A DNA stretch of 8,661 nucleotides, taken from NCBI GenBank assembly GCA_964459805.1, contig CAYWOD010000156.1:1-8661 (forward strand), given 5' to 3'. This document shows positions 1-6,101 of this stretch, piece by piece. Under the pieces are notes generated by a model. That model saw nothing but the letters and a program-made list of their open reading frames with translations, had not been told where the DNA came from and did no database searches. This DNA comes from DAOVRL01 sp964459805 (GTDB lineage Bacteria; Planctomycetota; Phycisphaerae; Sedimentisphaerales; Anaerobacaceae). Every line of letters starts with the position of its first letter. Positions within the stretch are counted from its first letter, which is position 1. Made by a program: the position numbers and the translations under genes.

Positions 1-3000
1 TATAACTGAACAATCTGTCCGGTCAGAGCCTGCCGATGCTCTACAAGCTCGCCGATGCGCTCGGCCTGGCTTCTCACAACCATTTCCCGCTCATTTTCTT
101 TGCGGTACTTTTCAACCACTTCAGGGGGACCATCAACCGTATATATACTAACGGCGGGCAACTCCGGCTTCTCCTTAGGCAAACCGTACCGCAAACAGAA
201 CTCAAGCCCCCGCAGATAAATCTTCGCTGCGTCGCGCCTGCCTTTCGATAATTGAAGCGCATCACCCCAATAAACGAACAGCCGCGCCTTCTTGACGGGG
301 TCGTGAAGATACCACCATCCCGCCCGAGCATATTCTATCGTTTTGCTCGGATTGATTTGCCCGCTCTGGGCATATATCTCGGCAAGATGATAATATATCA
401 GTGCCTGCTCCTCGCGTTCAGTGTACTTCTCGAGCAGCTTCTTGCCGAAAGCCTCGGCCCCGGCAAGGTCCTGTCGCTGCCGCCAGAGCTCATACAGTTC
501 GGCCTGCAGGGTCGTCGCAGCATCACCCTCATCATCAACGGTGCCGGGTCTTTCGCCCGTCGGCAAAACCTCTATTACCACCACATTGCTTTCAATACGC
601 AATTGCTTGAGAACCGGTATTTTGAGAACCGGTATTGTCCCCGGCACGGCCTCGGGAGGTACGGGTTTTGACACGATTATAACCAATTGAACGGTATGCT
701 TGCCGGGTGACAGCTTCAGCCGAAGGTCTGATTCGTATGGGGGAACCCAGTCTTCACTCAGAAGTATAGTGGTTTTATCCAAGTCCTCGCCAGGCTTAAG
801 CTCTACCGGCTCACCAGGATCCGGTCCCTTCCAACGCCAAATTTTACCCGCCACCTTGAGGAAGAAAAACTCCGGCAGGCGCCACGGGTCCCGACCGACA
901 TTTCTTGCTACCGCTTGGAGCCTCGGCGCTTCGTCCGCTTTCCAGAGGCGTTTATCGGCTCGCAAACCACACTGCAGACCAGCCACCACCTCGCCCCAGC
1001 CCCTCTTGTCCGCCTCAGCAGGCAAAACCTCTATCACAACCGCATTGCTTACCACACGAAGTCGCCGCCAGTTAGCTCGGTCCCTCGTGCTTGGGCCGAA
1101 AGACAAACGTACTGTATACAACCCCGGCGTGAACTTCAGAGGTTTGCCATTAATGTTCCACCTTGACCATACTCCCGGACAAAACAGAATGTCATTTTGC
1201 TCCTCGCCTGGACCAAGTAGCAGCTTTGGGGATATTCCCGAAAAACTTGCTCCAGCCCTATACCAGAGACCATCGAGTTCCACCTCCCAGGACCCCTGTG
1301 CCAAAACCAGTTCCAGTTCGACTGTCCCCTTGTTTCGCATGTCCACAATGAATTTGGGCGTTTCACCTTCATACCACCTCTGCCGCTCGGGTCGTACCCG
1401 CATCTGAACCCCCTCGACCACCTCACCCCAAACAAGGGCGCCCTTTTCGCTTGGCGCTTCAACCTCAACCTGCACATCGGTTCTCAGATTCGGGTCGGTC
1501 GGTGAGATATTTTTCAATCTATGAATATATTGGGCCCGTAGATTCTTCAGCTCTTCGGTTATTTCGTCAATGTTTTTGCTGGGTACAAATTGTTCCTTGG
1601 AGATGGGTTGATCAAGGACAATATTTCTATACGTTTCCGTATTGGTAACTTTTACTTCAGATGCCATTGCGTTGGCAGCGGTTAACATTGCTCTGGCTTT
1701 GGCAATTTCTTCCGGAGTAGCTTCTTTGTCGGTCGCTTTCAAGTAATCCTTGATACTTTCGTCGGTAAGTTCATCCTCGCCTCCTTCAACAGGCTTACCA
1801 TCCCCTCCGGAAACATATTTGTAGCGGCGTATCAGAAAATCCTTTTGGGATACCCAGTAGGTGTAAGTTCTTCTATGCCGACTTCCCGATATAACGTAAC
1901 AGTCGATACCTTCCAGTTGTTCATCTTCCTGCTGCGAAAGATCCCGCAACACTCTCAATGTATTTAAAGATGTGTCGAAGAAAAGTGAAGATTGCACTCT
2001 ACCAATACTTTGAGCAGAAATCAAAGCCCTGAGAGGGTCTTCAAACTCTCTCTCCTTCCCAAGGAACAACGCATAACTGCCATCACCTATTGACCATGCA
2101 TTACCGACCTTGCTTAAGTCGGTATCAATATGCTTATTCCATTCGATACAATAAAGATTTGGCTTGGCCATCTTTATGGTGAATATACTCTTAAGTTGAT
2201 GCTCTCCCATCTGTTGCAACATTTCCGTCGTCATGCCGAGTATCGCACCCATTGCTCCAGGAGGACGGTCAACATCCGTCAACAACTCACCTATAGCCGA
2301 GTAACTCTTAATAGCCGCATATCGATCCAGCACTTTTTGGATAATAAAGGCAGCTTCTGCCGAGGTGCTTTTACCCAAGGCACTATCTTGAACACCGACA
2401 ACACCAGAAATTTCCCCTGATTCACCTCTAATTTCCACATCAGTCTCAAAACCCGGTTTAAGCGAAATATTCTTAAACTCAGCCCATTCATAAGGCCGGG
2501 TCTGGAATTGAAATTCCTTTACGTCCGACAAAGAAATATTATTAAACTTTGCGCTCGTTTGCCTGGCCTTGCCCGCAGAACTCCCTGAACTTCCCACCGG
2601 CTTAACCACTTCACCATCATTAGTTATCGCCACCACCCTGCAAGGCCGGCCCAGTATATCATCAGCCACAGTAATACTGATCCCATCTTCAAATTCAAAT
2701 GCCTTTGTAAAGCTCACTCCGCCTAATTCACTACCACGACTGCCAAACCCCTTTCCATTGCTCTCAGCCACTGCTTGCCATTGGCCCGCTGCAACACCAA
2801 CTTTCACCGTACACGCCTTAAACTTTTTCGGAAATGTTGTCGCAAGCCACCGGAAATCACTCAGATATTCCCCGGTTTTCTCCGGCGAACTGCCTCCGCC
2901 CGCAGAACCGCCAACGCTTTCTTCGCATCTAACTTTTGTATTTACATGTTCTGCCGGAAGATTCCTCAACCTGATAGCAAACTCAAAAGATTTTTCATCT

Positions 3001-4760
3001 CCATCGGGATAAACATTCCCATCGATCTCATCATAAGGAGCCTCAAGAAGCTCATCTCCATCTGGCCGCCACCACTGCTTGCCTTCGCTCGGATGCTCAC
3101 AAACCCCCACCAGCTCAACCGTCACGCCGTTGGCCAGTGTTGCAATAAAGGAAAAATTAGTTAAAGCACCTGCATCCGGTTGCGTATCGTCAATCGGTAC
3201 GATATTGTATTTCTTCTCGTAAATAATCTCCACTTCGGGAGGCAAAAACGCCAGTATTTTCTCTTCTGTGTTTTGCTTGCCAGTGCACCTTGCCAAAGTA
3301 ATTCTTACATAGCCGCCTTTGACGAAGCGATTGTAACGAATCGGATACTCCAATTTACCCTGCCAGTTTGCGGGAACTTTCTTGATTTGAGCGAGACTCG
3401 AAGCTCCCGGAGAGAAAACTTTTGCTACATAACCGGAATCAGTGTAATATTCAAGACCCAGATAAAGATCCTTTTCGGAATTATTGGTTATATCCACGTA
3501 CATAGTGACCTTATTTGTCCCCATGAAGTCCTTCCCATTTGGTGGAGGCATATAGAGTGAATTGATCGTTAATTCGCCGGCTTTATCCGTTACTTTCAGT
3601 TTTTCATCTATTCCCCTTAACAGCTTTTGATTTTTCTCTACTCTTGCCATTGGCAGCAGTATCACTGCGGTAATGACTATCAGAGCCAGCCCGAGGATGC
3701 CGAGCTTTGCGGACTTGGGGATGGGGCGATTGAGGATGTGCTTTATTCGGGCGGTGAGCGCGCTCTTGGATTCGACTACGCCGATCAGTCGCAGCGAAAG
3801 GGCCGGACGCTTGAAGGCGAGCTTGGCGACGCTTACCAGCGTCTGCGGGTACTGAGATGCCTTTTCGCCCATCACCACGAGCACCGCCTCATCAACGGCT
3901 TGCTCGCGGGCCCTGCGGATAACCGCGTTGGCCAGCCACAGCAGCGGATTATAGAAATAGATGATTTGCAGGAGAGTCTGAGCGAGATTGACCCAAAGAT
4001 CGCCGCGTTTGATATGGGCCAGCTCGTGCAGCAGGACCACCTGCAAATCCTCCGAGCCTAAAGCGGTCGATAGATTATTCGGCACGAGAATCACGGGGCG
4101 GAATAGTCCGCAGACGGCGGGAGTCGTCGCGTTCGGCGAGACCTTCAAGCTCGGCCTCCTCTTGACCTTCATACGCCCGCGGCAGTCATTCAAAGCATCG
4201 CACATTGGCCGATTAGCATTCTTCGCCTGCGCAACCAGACTGCGCACAAAGATCGCTCGCTGGGCCAATAGCAGCAGCAGAGCGATGACAATTGCCAGCC
4301 AGAACAGAAACACAACGCCCTGCCAGGTGATCGGCACTGCCGGCGGAACAATCGATTCGGCCGGGGCGGACTCGGTCTCGCCAGGCGATGGTGTTACCGA
4401 TGGCGGATATATTGGCGGCCGGACCTTTGAGAGGTCTATGATATGGGGCAGGACCGGCGCCGGCGCCTCGACTGCTTGCGGCTGCGCCTCGGAGGTGCTA
4501 TGGCTCACATCGACAGACGCTATCTCATCGCCGAACCAGTATCCAAGACTCAAAGGCGCCGATAGCGACGTCGGCAAAACCAGCTTGACAAGGACCAGCA
4601 TCCATATCCAGTACCGAAAGACTGCACGGACCCTTTTACGCAGCGCAAAATCGGCCAGCAGCAGGAGCAGAATCAGTACGCTCGATTGAATCAGCATCGG
4701 CAGTGCGAACTCGACAAATGCGTACCCGGCCGAATTGACATCCTCTATTATGGCGTTCAT
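1..4760 (-). CDS. Giant M56 (BlaR1-like) membrane zinc metallopeptidase with multidomain extracytoplasmic sensor, 3' end outside window
   Basis: The frame is open from the ATG at 4760-4758 to the window edge, 1586 codons; the last two bases read TA, so the next codon could be a stop or Tyr. An AGGAG lies 8 nt before the ATG. Residues 1-370 are a complete M56 domain: hydrophobic segments near 15-38, 50-68, 147-167 and 353-370, the TPAVCGLFRPVILVP stretch (213-227), HELAH zinc motif (245-249) and EQAVD (286-290), giving the likely third ligand E286. As in BlaR1, the protease should face the cytoplasm and everything after about 371 should lie outside it. No BlaR1-type penicillin-binding domain is seen. 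The outer part holds a beta-rich region with a WWRPDG motif (563-568), a LolA/DUF2092-like region (about 811-985), two homologous repeats (1111-1247, 1255-1400) and a TPR-like helical tail (about 1413-1530). Likely role (inference): sense an envelope or substrate signal and relieve repression by the BlaI-type protein encoded just upstream. Family call firm; signal unknown. Confidence 0.95.
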   Translation of the reverse strand, partial: MNAIIEDVNSAGYAFVEFALPMLIQSSVLILLLLLADFALRKRVRAVFRYWIWMLVLVKLVLPTSLSAPLSLGYWFGDEIASVDVSHSTSEAQPQAVEAPAPVLPHIIDLSKVRPPIYPPSVTPSPGETESAPAESIVPPAVPITWQGVVFLFWLAIVIALLLLLAQRAIFVRSLVAQAKNANRPMCDALNDCRGRMKVKRRPSLKVSPNATTPAVCGLFRPVILVPNNLSTALGSEDLQVVLLHELAHIKRGDLWVNLAQTLLQIIYFYNPLLWLANAVIRRAREQAVDEAVLVVMGEKASQYPQTLVSVAKLAFKRPALSLRLIGVVESKSALTARIKHILNRPIPKSAKLGILGLALIVITAVILLPMARVEKNQKLLRGIDEKLKVTDKAGELTINSLYMPPPNGKDFMGTNKVTMYVDITNNSEKDLYLGLEYYTDSGYVAKVFSPGASSLAQIKKVPANWQGKLEYPIRYNRFVKGGYVRITLARCTGKQNTEEKILAFLPPEVEIIYEKKYNIVPIDDTQPDAGALTNFSFIATLANGVTVELVGVCEHPSEGKQWWRPDGDELLEAPYDEIDGNVYPDGDEKSFEFAIRLRNLPAEHVNTKVRCEESVGGSAGGGSSPEKTGEYLSDFRWLATTFPKKFKACTVKVGVAAGQWQAVAESNGKGFGSRGSELGGVSFTKAFEFEDGISITVADDILGRPCRVVAITNDGEVVKPVGSSGSSAGKARQTSAKFNNISLSDVKEFQFQTRPYEWAEFKNISLKPGFETDVEIRGESGEISGVVGVQDSALGKSTSAEAAFIIQKVLDRYAAIKSYSAIGELLTDVDRPPGAMGAILGMTTEMLQQMGEHQLKSIFTIKMAKPNLYCIEWNKHIDTDLSKVGNAWSIGDGSYALFLGKEREFEDPLRALISAQSIGRVQSSLFFDTSLNTLRVLRDLSQQEDEQLEGIDCYVISGSRHRRTYTYWVSQKDFLIRRYKYVSGGDGKPVEGGEDELTDESIKDYLKATDKEATPEEIAKARAMLTAANAMASEVKVTNTETYRNIVLDQPISKEQFVPSKNIDEITEELKNLRAQYIHRLKNISPTDPNLRTDVQVEVEAPSEKGALVWGEVVEGVQMRVRPERQRWYEGETPKFIVDMRNKGTVELELVLAQGSWEVELDGLWYRAGASFSGISPKLLLGPGEEQNDILFCPGVWSRWNINGKPLKFTPGLYTVRLSFGPSTRDRANWRRLRVVSNAVVIEVLPAEADKRGWGEVVAGLQCGLRADKRLWKADEAPRLQAVARNVGRDPWRLPEFFFLKVAGKIWRWKGPDPGEPVELKPGEDLDKTTILLSEDWVPPYESDLRLKLSPGKHTVQLVIIVSKPVPPEAVPGTIPVLKIPVLKQLRIESNVVVIEVLPTGERPGTVDDEGDAATTLQAELYELWRQRQDLAGAEAFGKKLLEKYTEREEQALIYYHLAEIYAQSGQINPSKTIEYARAGWWYLHDPVKKARLFVYWGDALQLSKGRRDAAKIYLRGLEFCLRYGLPKEKPELPAVSIYTVDGPPEVVEKYRKENEREMVVRSQAERIGELVEHRQALTGQIVQL
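171..524 (-). other. TPR-like helical region at the visible C-terminus of the M56 protein
   Basis: Residues about 1413-1530 of the M56 protein are strongly helical and contain TPR-like stretches, notably YYHLAEIYAQSG (1456-1467) and ARLFVYWGDALQLSKG (1492-1507) followed by an AAKIYLRGLEF helix. The helix lengths and small/aromatic residue pattern fit tetratricopeptide repeats, which usually bind other proteins. A charged, coiled-coil-like segment (about 1547-1580) follows, up to the window edge. The call rests on pattern only. Confidence 0.5.
561..998 (-). repeat. Second copy of a beta-rich repeat domain in the M56 protein (residues 1255-1400)
   Basis: This copy opens with WGEVVAGLQ and closes with SNVVVIEVLP, matching the WGEVVEGVQ opening and SNAVVIEVLP ending of the preceding copy. 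Both carry R/K-R-x-W about 15 residues in, followed by an RN-G-type strand. Hydrophobic and turn residues alternate as in an Ig-like or Big-type beta sandwich. The 29 bp at 562-590 and 1021-1049, which encode the end of each copy, match at 26 of 29 bases by eye, so the duplication is visible in DNA as well as protein. Fold assignment is inference. Confidence 0.75.
607..636 (-). repeat. Perfect 15-bp in-frame tandem duplication
   Basis: The unit ttgagaaccggtatt occurs at 607-621 and again, without any mismatch, at 622-636. On the coding strand it gives IPVLK-IPVLK (residues 1376-1385), five duplicated residues near the end of the second beta-rich repeat. Perfect identity in a 15-bp unit suggests a recent slippage event that kept the frame. 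Confidence 0.95.
1020..1430 (-). repeat. First copy of the beta-rich repeat domain in the M56 protein (residues 1111-1247)
   Basis: This copy opens with WGEVVEGVQMRVRPE and ends with SNAVVIEVLP. Inside are strand-like segments: PKFIVDMRNKG, WEVELDGLWYRAG and PGLYTVRLSFG. The copies are separated by only seven residues. The alternating pattern and PG turns suggest an extracytoplasmic Ig-like sandwich used for binding or spacing; no catalytic motif is seen. Confidence 0.75.
1501..3660. other. Low-GC segment inside the M56 gene
   Basis: Hand counts give 40% GC for 3481-3660 against 61% for 3721-3900, and 39% for 1501-1620 against 62% for 1381-1500. Between these edges the sampled 60-bp rows vary from about 42 to 57%. 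The right edge falls at codons 367-371, just after the last membrane segment of the peptidase. The left edge falls near codon 1088, shortly before the first beta-rich repeat. The segment therefore matches a domain block (beta-rich region, WWRPDG motif, LolA-like region). This points to a mosaic gene built from parts of different origin, although relaxed selection on a fast-evolving sensor could also lower GC. Confidence 0.7.
1806..2330 (-). other. LolA/DUF2092-like region of the M56 protein (about residues 811-985)
   Basis: The segment starts with LDRYAAIKSYSAIGEL and continues with SIFTIKMAKPNLYCIEW, GNAWSIGDGSYALF, EGIDCYVISGS and TYWVSQKDFLIRRYKY. This series (a 'Y..lkSYsa.G' strand, a 'f.ikmakPn.yrie' strand, an 'iaDG...' strand, a 'vdCyvl.g' strand, a 'tyWvs..dfLirr' strand) is the usual order in LolA-like half-barrels that hold a lipid or other hydrophobic ligand. 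I assign it from memory of that pattern. In this protein it would lie outside the cytoplasmic membrane and is a candidate ligand-sensing module. Confidence 0.6.
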
Positions 4761-4768
4761 AGTAATAT

Positions 4769-4773
4769 CTCCT
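4769..4773 (-). promoter_or_regulatory. Ribosome binding site of the M56 gene
   Basis: AGGAG on the minus strand, 8 nt before the ATG at 4760. It lies in the 35-bp gap after the repressor stop codon and fixes the M56 start at this ATG. Confidence 0.85.
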
Positions 4774-4795
4774 GTTATTAAGACGCCATTTGCCT

Positions 4796-5191
4796 TTATT
4801 CGTTACAATCCATTCCTGCTTTCTTGCTCTTTATCAGGGCCTCCAGCTCCTTCAACTGGTCCGCCGAGAGCTTATTGTTGTCCAGCAGGAACTGCATCAT
4901 CGGCGTCAGCGCGCCGTCGAACGCCCTCCTTATCGCGCGCATAACCTCCCCGCTCTGGGCCTCGGCCCGCGTGATAGCCGAGCGGTAGAGGATCAGGTTG
5001 CGAAGCCGCTCTGTCCTCAGCAGCCCTTTGGCCACCATCCGGTTCATCATTGTCCTGACCGTGCTGGAGCTCCACTCTATTTCAGCTTCGAGGCTCTCCT
5101 GAACATCCGGAGCGGCACATGGCTCCTTTGCCCAGACGGCCTGGATGATAGCCCATTCGCCTTCTGTTAATTCGTAATTCTTCTTCGCCAT
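4796..5191 (-). CDS. BlaI/MecI-family (penicillinase repressor family) transcriptional repressor
   Basis: The 131-residue product has the usual length and order for BlaI/MecI repressors. A winged helix (about 6-75) begins LTEGEWAIIQAVW, its recognition helix falls at WSSSTVRTMMNRMVAKGLL (40-58), and a C-terminal helical dimerisation region includes MMQFLLDNNKLSADQLKEL (98-116). In the staphylococcal proteins BlaR1/MecR1 signalling leads to cleavage at Asn101-Phe102; the matching spot here appears to be Gln100-Phe101. The ATG has a GAGGAAA box 5 nt upstream. The gene is followed after 35 bp by the M56 peptidase, the standard repressor/sensor pairing, and is preceded by three operator-like dyads, so autoregulation of the pair is likely. 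Many planctomycete BlaI proteins have no link to beta-lactams, so the regulated process is open. Confidence 0.95.
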   Translation of the reverse strand: MAKKNYELTEGEWAIIQAVWAKEPCAAPDVQESLEAEIEWSSSTVRTMMNRMVAKGLLRTERLRNLILYRSAITRAEAQSGEVMRAIRRAFDGALTPMMQFLLDNNKLSADQLKELEALIKSKKAGMDCNE

Positions 5192-5196
5192 CAGTC

Positions 5197-5203
5197 TTTC
5201 CTC
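5197..5203 (-). promoter_or_regulatory. Ribosome binding site of the BlaI-family repressor
   Basis: GAGGAAA on the minus strand, 5 nt before the ATG at 5191. It supports this start for a protein that then aligns with the family from its first helix. Confidence 0.75.
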
Positions 5204-5262
5204 ACAATATCCCTAACAACGCTTCTATTTCTAAAACGAGTTTTGCATAAGTCTTGTCACAA

Positions 5263-5279
5263 ATAGCCACCTTGGCTAC
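5263..5279 (-). other. Small possible hairpin in the repressor mRNA leader
   Basis: In the minus-strand transcript GUAGCC can pair with GGCUAU around a 5-nt loop (five Watson-Crick pairs plus one G-U). It is too weak to call a terminator or riboswitch, and no U-run follows. Confidence 0.25.
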
Positions 5280-5290
5280 GGGCTTCATTC

Positions 5291-5311
5291 CCACGAGCAT
5301 CGAGTATCGAG
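5291..5311. repeat. Short array of three 7-bp repeats
   Basis: Read in steps of seven, the segment gives ccacgag, catcgag, tatcgag. It shares the unit yatcgag with the longer array at 5480-5521. It sits 3 bp from the nearest operator dyad, inside the predicted repressor leader. Confidence 0.7.
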
Positions 5312-5314
5312 AAC

Positions 5315-5370
5315 CTTTACTTCTGTAAAGAATACTCTACAAATGTAGCGATAGCACGACAAATGTAAAG
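5315..5370. promoter_or_regulatory. Three tandem BlaI-type operator dyads at 20-bp spacing
   Basis: Three 16-bp sites align: ctttacttctgtaaag (5315-5330), ctctacaaatgtagcg (5335-5350) and cacgacaaatgtaaag (5355-5370). The common pattern is an AC half and a TGTA/GTAA half around a 4-base centre. The first is a perfect 6-bp-arm palindrome, the second has 5-bp arms (CTACA/TGTAG), and the third is imperfect. Centres lie at 5322.5, 5342.5 and 5362.5, exactly 20 bp apart, so dimers would bind about the same face of the helix. Known BlaI/MecI operators have TACA/TGTA half-sites (TACTACA...TGTAGTA in staphylococci), which this matches closely. Binding by the repressor at 5191-4796 is inference. Confidence 0.8.
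5342..5369 (-). promoter_or_regulatory. Candidate promoter of the repressor/peptidase unit
   Basis: On the minus strand TTTACA (5369-5364; 5 of 6 to TTGACA) is followed after 16 bp by TACATT (5347-5342; 4 of 6 to TATAAT). Both boxes fall inside operator dyads, so bound repressor would block polymerase directly. The boxes share bases with the dyads, so the match could be coincidental. Confidence 0.4.
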
Positions 5371-5479
5371 ATTCTTTGGGAAAATTTCGCTGTGAGGACA
5401 GATTTCGTAGGAAAACGCGCTTTTCAGTACAGAAACCGCCCTTCTTCGCGGTTCAGCAGGCCCCGTAAAAAGCTACGCC

Positions 5480-5521
5480 CATCGAGCATCGAGTCTCGAA
5501 CATCCACCATCGAGTATCGAT
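5480..5521. repeat. Array of six degenerate 7-bp repeats
   Basis: Read in steps of seven: catcgag, catcgag, tctcgaa, catccac, catcgag, tatcgat. The reverse strand reads as repeated ctcgatg. The same unit recurs at 5291-5311. Arrays of this kind occur between genes in several environmental planctomycete genomes as I recall them; no function is known to me. They flank the operator region on both sides. Confidence 0.75.
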
Positions 5522-5538
5522 CCGCCCCTTTTTGCTTT

Positions 5539-5928
5539 CTATGGGCAGCCCACAAGCCATGCCGCTGCGAGTTGGGACAGGTCGAGAAAATCCACCTCCT
5601 CATTGCAGTCCATGTCCGCCGCCTTGTACCTATCCACACCCGAACCATTCCAATGCCAGTTGTCGGCAAATTCGCCAAAGTTCGACATATTGGTCCGGCC
5701 GCCGGCGTCGAAGTCGGCGCACCTCCGGCAAGGACTGGGCACGAGCTGGCGTATGCCCACAGACCATCTGCTCGGCAGGCTATGCCTATCGAGCAGCCTG
5801 ACGTAATCCGGCGATACAAATATCTCGCCCGAACTTGACGCCTTATGCGTAATCACGCTGCTGAGCACTATGGGGGCAGCCGTGTGATACAGCTTCCCGT
5901 CCAGTTCTATCTCAAAGTACACCTCCAA
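5539..5928 (-). pseudogene. C-terminal remnant of a dockerin-like protein (two acidic EF-hand-like repeats)
   Basis: The frame is open from 5985 to the TAG at 5541-5539, but its only usual start is a TTG at 5928 with no ribosome binding site and no signal peptide. From that TTG it gives 129 residues. Residues 1-65 look like the end of a beta-rich extracellular domain (EVYFEIELDGKLYHTAAPI). Residues 71-94 (ADFDAGG...FGEFADNWHWN) and 104-125 (ADMDCNEEVDF...LAAAW) are two dockerin-like repeats; in the second, D105, D107, N109 and D116 match calcium positions 1, 3, 5 and 12. Such C-termini end large secreted proteins in Phycisphaerae. The coding pattern runs up to a TAA at 5988-5986, and no matching N-terminal part is visible in other frames, so I read it as a truncated gene. 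A short expressed protein cannot be excluded. Confidence 0.6.
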
Positions 5929-6101
5929 GCTGCTCGCAGAGCCTGCCGGCAGACAAGTCGAAGGCTGGGAAATGAGTCTAAAGCATTATCATCAACAGGA
6001 TTTCGCTGTGCCGGAAATATTAGCCACGCCCAGGCTATCGAAATAGCGGCAAACCCGGATTAGCTGCCTCGACAGGCCGGCCACCAGCTAAGGGGCATGA
6101 C

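Larger units (their letters stand above)
5192..5538. other. 347-bp regulatory gap upstream of the repressor
   Basis: No credible gene is seen on either strand. From right to left it holds a 42-bp array of six degenerate heptamers (5480-5521), a 6-bp-arm inverted repeat (5434-5439 with 5448-5453), the candidate promoter and three dyads (5315-5370), three more heptamers (5291-5311), and a leader of more than 100 bases with one small possible hairpin before the repressor start. Confidence 0.7.

Noticed and set aside
252..671. Plus-strand open frame of 139 codons
   Set aside because: It is a shadow of the TPR-like region on the minus strand.
700..1407. Plus-strand open frame of 235 codons
   Set aside because: It is antisense to the M56 gene. 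Its product is rich in Ser/Pro/Arg with no domain pattern, while the opposite strand encodes the twin repeats.
2871..2879. KTG at residues 628-630 of the M56 protein as a remnant of a BlaR1 penicillin-binding site
   Set aside because: There is no Ser-x-x-Lys and S/Y-x-N series at the right distances upstream. The KTG sits in a Gly/Ser-rich linker.
3988..4689. Plus-strand open frame of 233 codons
   Set aside because: It is antisense to the M56 catalytic domain, where the other strand shows HELAH and the membrane segments. There is no recognisable protein pattern.
5434..5453. Inverted repeat AACCGC/GCGGTT as a terminator of the dockerin-like remnant
   Set aside because: It has only six pairs with an 8-nt loop and no U-run in either direction.
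5480..5521. CRISPR-like array
   Set aside because: The units are 7 bp and contiguous, with no spacers and no cas genes nearby.
5424..5819. Minus-strand frame of 131 codons overlapping the dockerin-like remnant
   Set aside because: It reads through the heptamer array and has low-complexity Arg/Thr composition. The other frame carries the two calcium-type repeats.
5986..6101. Hydrophobic peptide in another frame (GFAAISIAWAWLIFPAQ) as a signal peptide of the dockerin-like protein
   Set aside because: It is preceded by a stop without any usual start codon and is out of frame with the remnant. A frameshift origin is possible but not supported.
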